Shown here: positions 60,168 to 64,000 of the stretch, piece after piece
Layout of the letters: the number at the start of each line of letters is the position of its first letter
Position numbering within the stretch: position 1 is the first letter of the stretch
Assembly: GCA_017963125.1 (NCBI GenBank)
Contig: JAGCUA010000018.1
Location: 1-64,000, forward strand
DNA: 64,000 nt
From: a bacterium
Lineage (GTDB): Bacteria; UBP6; UBA1177
Direction: 5' to 3'
Program-made: the position numbers and the translations under genes
The notes under the pieces: generated by a model
Database searches by the model: none
Seen by the model: the letters and a program-made list of their open reading frames with translations, nothing else
Told to the model about the DNA's origin: nothing

Positions 60168-60195
60168 TTGAACAAAAATATGTTTTGCGTATAAT
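60168..60195 (+). promoter_or_regulatory. cysS promoter
   Basis: TTGAAC (60168-60173), 16-bp spacer, TATAAT (60190-60195), 33 bases before the ATG. Confidence 0.65.
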
Positions 60196-60228
60196 ATTCC
60201 GCTTTTAGGAACTTTTAAGGAGAGAAAA

Positions 60229-61662
60229 ATGCTTAGGATCTACAATTCGATGAGTGAAAAAAAAGAGGATTTTGTTCCTTTAAACGGCAAAAACGTCGGT
60301 CTTTACGCCTGCGGAATGACGGTTTACGACAAGCCGCACATCGGCCATGCAAGGAAGGAAGTTGCAATCGACCTTATCGTAAATTATCTGAAATATTCAG
60401 GATATTCGGTCACCTATGTCAGGAATTTCACCGACATCGATGACAAGATCATTGCCCGTGCAAACGAAAGAGGGATCGATTTCCGCGCTCTCACGGAAGA
60501 AAACATCGACGCTTTCTACAAGGCGATGGATGCTCTCGGTCTTGCAAGACCTGACGTTGAACCCAAGGCTACGATGCATATTCCCGAAATAATTTCGATG
60601 GTTCAGAAACTTATCGATAAGGGTTTTGCCTATGCGACACCCGACGGCAGCGTATACTTCGCAGTCGAAAAATTCAAAGGTTACGGCAAACTGAGCGGCA
60701 GAAAACTTGACGAAATGATAAGCGGGACCCGTTTCGATGTTGAAGAAAGCAAGCAGAATCCGCTCGATTTCGCTCTCTGGAAAGCTTCGAAACCGGGCGA
60801 ACCGAAGTGGGAAAGCCCGTGGGGCGAGGGAAGACCTGGCTGGCACATCGAATGCAGCGCAATGAGCACAAAATATCTCGGCGAATCGTTCGACATCCAC
60901 GCAGGCGGCAGAGACCTCATTTTCCCGCATCACGAAAACGAGATCGCCCAGGCTGAATGCGCGACAGGCAAACCTTTCGCGAAATACTGGGTCCACAACG
61001 GCTTCCTCACGGTAGAGGGTGAAAAGATGAGCAAATCGCTCCACAACTTCATCACGGTCGAAGACGCGCTCAAGCAGTATCACCCCGAAGTTCTTCGCTA
61101 CTTCATGCTTTCGACGCATTACCGCACTCCGATCGACTTCTCGATGGCGAATCTGAAAGACACCGAAAAGAAAATCTGCTACTTCTACAACACTCTGAAA
61201 ACTTTGAACCAGTTCGCGGCAAAGGCTGCAAAACCGGTTAGAAATGAAAAAGCTCTTGAATTTATTAATGAATTCAAAGAGGCAATGGATGATGACTTCA
61301 ACAGCGCGAGAGTCGTCGCGGCACTTTTCAACCTCTTCAAACACTTGAACGAAGTCCTTGTTTCAAAAAAGACAAGACCTACTCCCGACGAATGCGCAGG
61401 CTTTGCGGAAGCGATCAAAGAAGTCGGCGGCGTCATGGGAGTCCTTCTCAGAGATCCTGATGAAATCACAAATGAAATCAAAGAGATACAGCTCAACCGC
61501 TATGGCATCAAACGCGAAGAGATCGAAGGAATGATCGAGAAAAGAAAGGCTTACCGCGCAGAAAAGAATTTCGAAATGGCCGACAAAATGCGCGAAGAAC
61601 TTCTTGAAAAAGGAATTTCTATCCAAGATACGCCGAACGGAACCGATTGGAGCTTCAACTAA
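60229..61662 (+). CDS. cysS: Cysteinyl-tRNA synthetase
   Basis: Charges tRNA-Cys. 477 residues, usual length. Class I marks: CGMTVYDKPHIGHAR (HIGH at residues about 37-40), zinc-binding Cys/His in WHIECSAMS and HHENEIAQAEC, and KMSKS at about 266-270, then the helical anticodon-binding C-terminus. ATG 60229 follows GGAGAG. Confidence 0.97.
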   Translation: MLRIYNSMSEKKEDFVPLNGKNVGLYACGMTVYDKPHIGHARKEVAIDLIVNYLKYSGYSVTYVRNFTDIDDKIIARANERGIDFRALTEENIDAFYKAMDALGLARPDVEPKATMHIPEIISMVQKLIDKGFAYATPDGSVYFAVEKFKGYGKLSGRKLDEMISGTRFDVEESKQNPLDFALWKASKPGEPKWESPWGEGRPGWHIECSAMSTKYLGESFDIHAGGRDLIFPHHENEIAQAECATGKPFAKYWVHNGFLTVEGEKMSKSLHNFITVEDALKQYHPEVLRYFMLSTHYRTPIDFSMANLKDTEKKICYFYNTLKTLNQFAAKAAKPVRNEKALEFINEFKEAMDDDFNSARVVAALFNLFKHLNEVLVSKKTRPTPDECAGFAEAIKEVGGVMGVLLRDPDEITNEIKEIQLNRYGIKREEIEGMIEKRKAYRAEKNFEMADKMREELLEKGISIQDTPNGTDWSFN

Positions 61663-61729
61663 AAAATTATCCGCCATGTTGAGGCTTGCCGGAACATCTG
61701 ATTTTCTTATAATTTTCCTTTTTCCCTTC

Positions 61730-61757
61730 TTGACAGTTTTTCAACAAAAAATATAAT
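61730..61757 (+). promoter_or_regulatory. consensus sigma70 promoter for the lipoprotein at 61797
   Basis: TTGACA (61730-61735), 16-bp spacer, TATAAT (61752-61757): both boxes match the consensus exactly, 39 bases before the ATG. Confidence 0.8.
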
Positions 61758-61796
61758 TCTTCGTTGTTTTTACATAATAATTCTTCGGAGGTTCAA

Positions 61797-63362
61797 ATGC
61801 CAATCCATTTAAGACTATTTTTAGTTATCTTAGGTTTGCTTTTCTTGGTTTCATGCTCTTCATCAAAAACTTCAGAAAACGACACCGACATTCTGCCGGA
61901 TACTGACACAGACACGCAGGATTTTGAAGGTCAAGACGATGATTCCGACACCCAAGAGGCTGAAATCGTTGACGATTATGATGAAAAACCTGATCAAGAC
62001 AATGATTCCGACACGGAAAAATCTGATTCCACCGAATGCCAACCCCCTTTGAGTGAAGCCTCTTTCCCTTATTACGACAAAGATGGCAAGATCACATTCT
62101 GCCGTCCGAACTGTGACACTCCTACAGCAGAAGATCCAATCTGCATCGGCAATCTATGGGATGAACAGAATGAAAAACTTTGTCACGAATATCCTGAATA
62201 TGCTTGCTGCGGTTTTCCGTGTATTATGGAAAGTTTCAAACCTATGACCATTGAAGATATTGTAGCTTATGATCCTACCGCACGAGATTTTATAAGTATG
62301 CACAAATGTGATTTACGTCTTAATCAAATAAATTGGATTATAGATGGTTCATCTGGCGGTAGTGTAAAATCATGGAACATTAGTAACGGAAAAATAGGAT
62401 TTCACATATACCCTATAAGAATCAATTATGAACAATGGCCAGTAAAAAGAAAATACGTGACTTATGATATTGATACAAAAAAATATTCTTTAGTGATACC
62501 TTCTCAGCATCAGGAACAGGCATATTACAAAGGCAAAAGGCTTGCATTGATTTCTGACAAGAGAAGTTATGATTTGAACAATGAAAACATATTTCTTGCA
62601 TACATCGATGATGATGCCACAGTTGAAATCGTCTACGACAAAAAAGTTAAAAGCATTTCTTATGAACCTGCACTTAATGAAAAATGGGCCTTCGTCAATC
62701 TTGGTGAAGTTGGAAACAAAAGAATGATGTATGCCAAGGTCGGCGAATGGAAATGGACTTCACTTGGGAACGGTTTGGGATGGTTTCCGTCTCTTGTCGG
62801 TGATACTCTCTCTTTTGTCGATGACAATGTAAACGGTTGGATATGTGATTTGTCCAAAAGACCACAAAAACTTGAAGATTGCCTAAAATTCAATCAGGAA
62901 GGAGAACGGATGGAATACCTATACTTTGACAAGGAAAATGAAAATAAATTTGTTTATTACGATAATAACCAAAGAAAAATTGTTCTTGTCGAAAGAAACG
63001 GAGATAATTTTGAAAGAAAAGATATTATAACCGAATTTACTGAAGAATCTGTCTCAAAAGCATACTCCCTTCTTCCAAGAACTTTAAGAGGCAATGTTTT
63101 GTTGTATGAAGAGGTAACAACTGATGGTATAGAATATGGCGGCAAGCTTTGTTATTATCGAATTGATAAGAATAAAAAATACTGCATGAAAAAAATGGAA
63201 GACGACAAAACGTATTCTGACGGAACAACAATTTTTCCTTATGGCTTTGCGGAATTCGAAGGAGATTGGTTAGTTTATCAAAAGAAAGGAGCAAGTTCAT
63301 TGATATTACGAGATATGATCTGCTATTGCAAAGAAGAAGGCATTTGCCCGTTTGAAGAATAA
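61797..63362 (+). CDS. Lipoprotein with acidic linker, beta-propeller-like, unknown function
   Basis: 521 residues. Lipobox LVSC gives lipidated Cys20, then an Asp/Thr/Glu-rich linker (about 25-80; DTDTDTQDFEGQDDDSDTQ), a Cys-rich part (CRPNCDTP, ACCGFPCIM) and a beta-rich domain whose YDIDTKKYSLVIP-like strands suggest a propeller. No known domain. ATG 61797 follows GGAGG; an ATG at 61764 lies too near the promoter. Richer in AT-ending codons than the genes before it. A consensus promoter implies high expression. Confidence 0.82.
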   Translation: MPIHLRLFLVILGLLFLVSCSSSKTSENDTDILPDTDTDTQDFEGQDDDSDTQEAEIVDDYDEKPDQDNDSDTEKSDSTECQPPLSEASFPYYDKDGKITFCRPNCDTPTAEDPICIGNLWDEQNEKLCHEYPEYACCGFPCIMESFKPMTIEDIVAYDPTARDFISMHKCDLRLNQINWIIDGSSGGSVKSWNISNGKIGFHIYPIRINYEQWPVKRKYVTYDIDTKKYSLVIPSQHQEQAYYKGKRLALISDKRSYDLNNENIFLAYIDDDATVEIVYDKKVKSISYEPALNEKWAFVNLGEVGNKRMMYAKVGEWKWTSLGNGLGWFPSLVGDTLSFVDDNVNGWICDLSKRPQKLEDCLKFNQEGERMEYLYFDKENENKFVYYDNNQRKIVLVERNGDNFERKDIITEFTEESVSKAYSLLPRTLRGNVLLYEEVTTDGIEYGGKLCYYRIDKNKKYCMKKMEDDKTYSDGTTIFPYGFAEFEGDWLVYQKKGASSLILRDMICYCKEEGICPFEE

Positions 63363-63380
63363 ATGTTTGGAGGCTTATCA

Positions 63381-64000
63381 TGAAGAAGATCATTTTTTTA
63401 CTTATTTTTTGTTTTGTTTCATCAATTTTTGCTGTCGGAATGATAGAGATTGTTCCAAGGCCTGTGCATGGTGTCGTCGGGACAAAAAAGATTATTGTTC
63501 GTGGAATAAATTTTAACAATAATAATTTAAGAATCCAAATTCAATCGAATGGTTCGCCAATAGATTATTTATCTCCAATAATTTTGAATGATATGGCCGA
63601 TGTAATTAATTACCCAAATAAAAACTACAATGTAAATTATAAAATTTTTTATTTATCAGATATCGAATTCCCCGAAGAAATTGATACAATCACCATTAAG
63701 CTTGAAGAATTTAAAAACAATAATTGGGAAACCGTGGCAACCACTCCTGAGATAAAATATGAGTACAATAGCCCAGATGCTATGAAATCTCTTTGGGGCA
63801 GGATCGCAAACGATTTCGAGATATCAAACAATTTAAATAATGTAACGAAAAACCATGTTAGAGAAGAGCAAAGAGCCGTATTTTTTTATCCTGGGACAAG
63901 ATTTCCGATAAGTGTAAAGGAAAAAGAAGAACCAAACCGTAATCTTATTGGCAACAATCTGTCACCTCAAGAGATAGCAAACATTAATTTTATATCGCAA
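63381..64000 (+). CDS. Exported protein of unknown function, cut by window end
   Basis: Open from ATG 63381 to the last base: 206 codons seen, no stop. The ATG follows GGAGG, 18 bases after the preceding stop, so it is in one operon with the lipoprotein. Signal peptide MKKIIFLLIFCFVSSIFA, then a mature part starting VGMIEIVPRPVHGVVGTKKIIV, with an IPT/fold-like beta start (GINFNNNNLRI), and an Asn-rich, AT-rich composition. No lipobox. Function unknown; a surface or outer-membrane partner of the lipoprotein is possible. Confidence 0.8.

Noticed and set aside
60397..61344. 315-codon open frame on the minus strand
   Set aside because: Antisense to cysS; no recognisable protein features.

Overview
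The window reads as the chromosome of a Gram-negative, probably anaerobic bacterium of moderate GC content. Evidence for a Gram-negative envelope: many lipobox lipoproteins, a PlsB-type acyltransferase, L25, a WecA-type lipid-carrier transferase, a tricorn-like lipoprotein and tandem membrane-anchored SGNH proteins. Evidence for anaerobic life: multi-cluster Fe-S flavoproteins, a B12/radical SAM enzyme and an FMN/4Fe-4S membrane protein. Several lipoproteins carry Asp/Glu/Ser/Thr-rich linkers after the lipid-anchor Cys, a style I associate loosely with deltaproteobacterial or myxobacterial-type lineages; I cannot place the organism from sequence alone. I see no phage, insertion sequence or CRISPR array.

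Layout. 1-2694: the 3' part of an MmeI-like restriction-methylation gene with two in-frame palindromic repeat insertions. 2764-7899: parB, a cell-wall amidase and prmC (+ strand), then a B12/radical SAM gene, pth, rplY and tRNA-Gln (- strand). 8154-13592: a secreted metallophosphatase, a beta-helix/glycine-rich lipoprotein broken by one in-frame UGA, and an unknown helical protein. 13604-23360: rluB and a type III PKS-like gene, a small lipoprotein with lysC, a GT-C membrane protein with dnaX (with an A9 slippery run, hairpin and stop in the shifted frame), a WecA-like transferase and map. 23568-31888: a two-gene flavoprotein dehydrogenase with a TM2 protein, a COG2509 flavoprotein, rnhB, hemW, a DJ-1/PfpI protein and secG. 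31952-45139: tRNA-Leu(AAG), a CAP-domain protein, a small membrane protein, an M20 hydrolase with a tricorn-like protease, clcA with ribD, an FG-GAP lipoprotein and plsB. 45144-49196: tmRNA, hutU, a DUF1566 lipoprotein and a TIGR02757 protein. 49268-54231: an MBOAT acyltransferase overlapping or abutting three paralogous SGNH genes, the best candidate for an undescribed system. 54228-64000: an FMN/4Fe-4S membrane protein, a second DUF1566 lipoprotein, an MNT/HEPN pair, malQ, a Fic-like gene with altered catalytic motif under an 11-bp inverted-repeat operator, leuD, cysS and two surface-protein genes (the last cut by the window edge).

Genes form short operons with frequent stop/start overlaps (ATGA, TAATG). 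Sigma70-type promoters can be read before many of them, usually with a 16-bp spacer. Small palindromic repeats are scattered through the intergenic gaps and, unusually, inside coding sequence.
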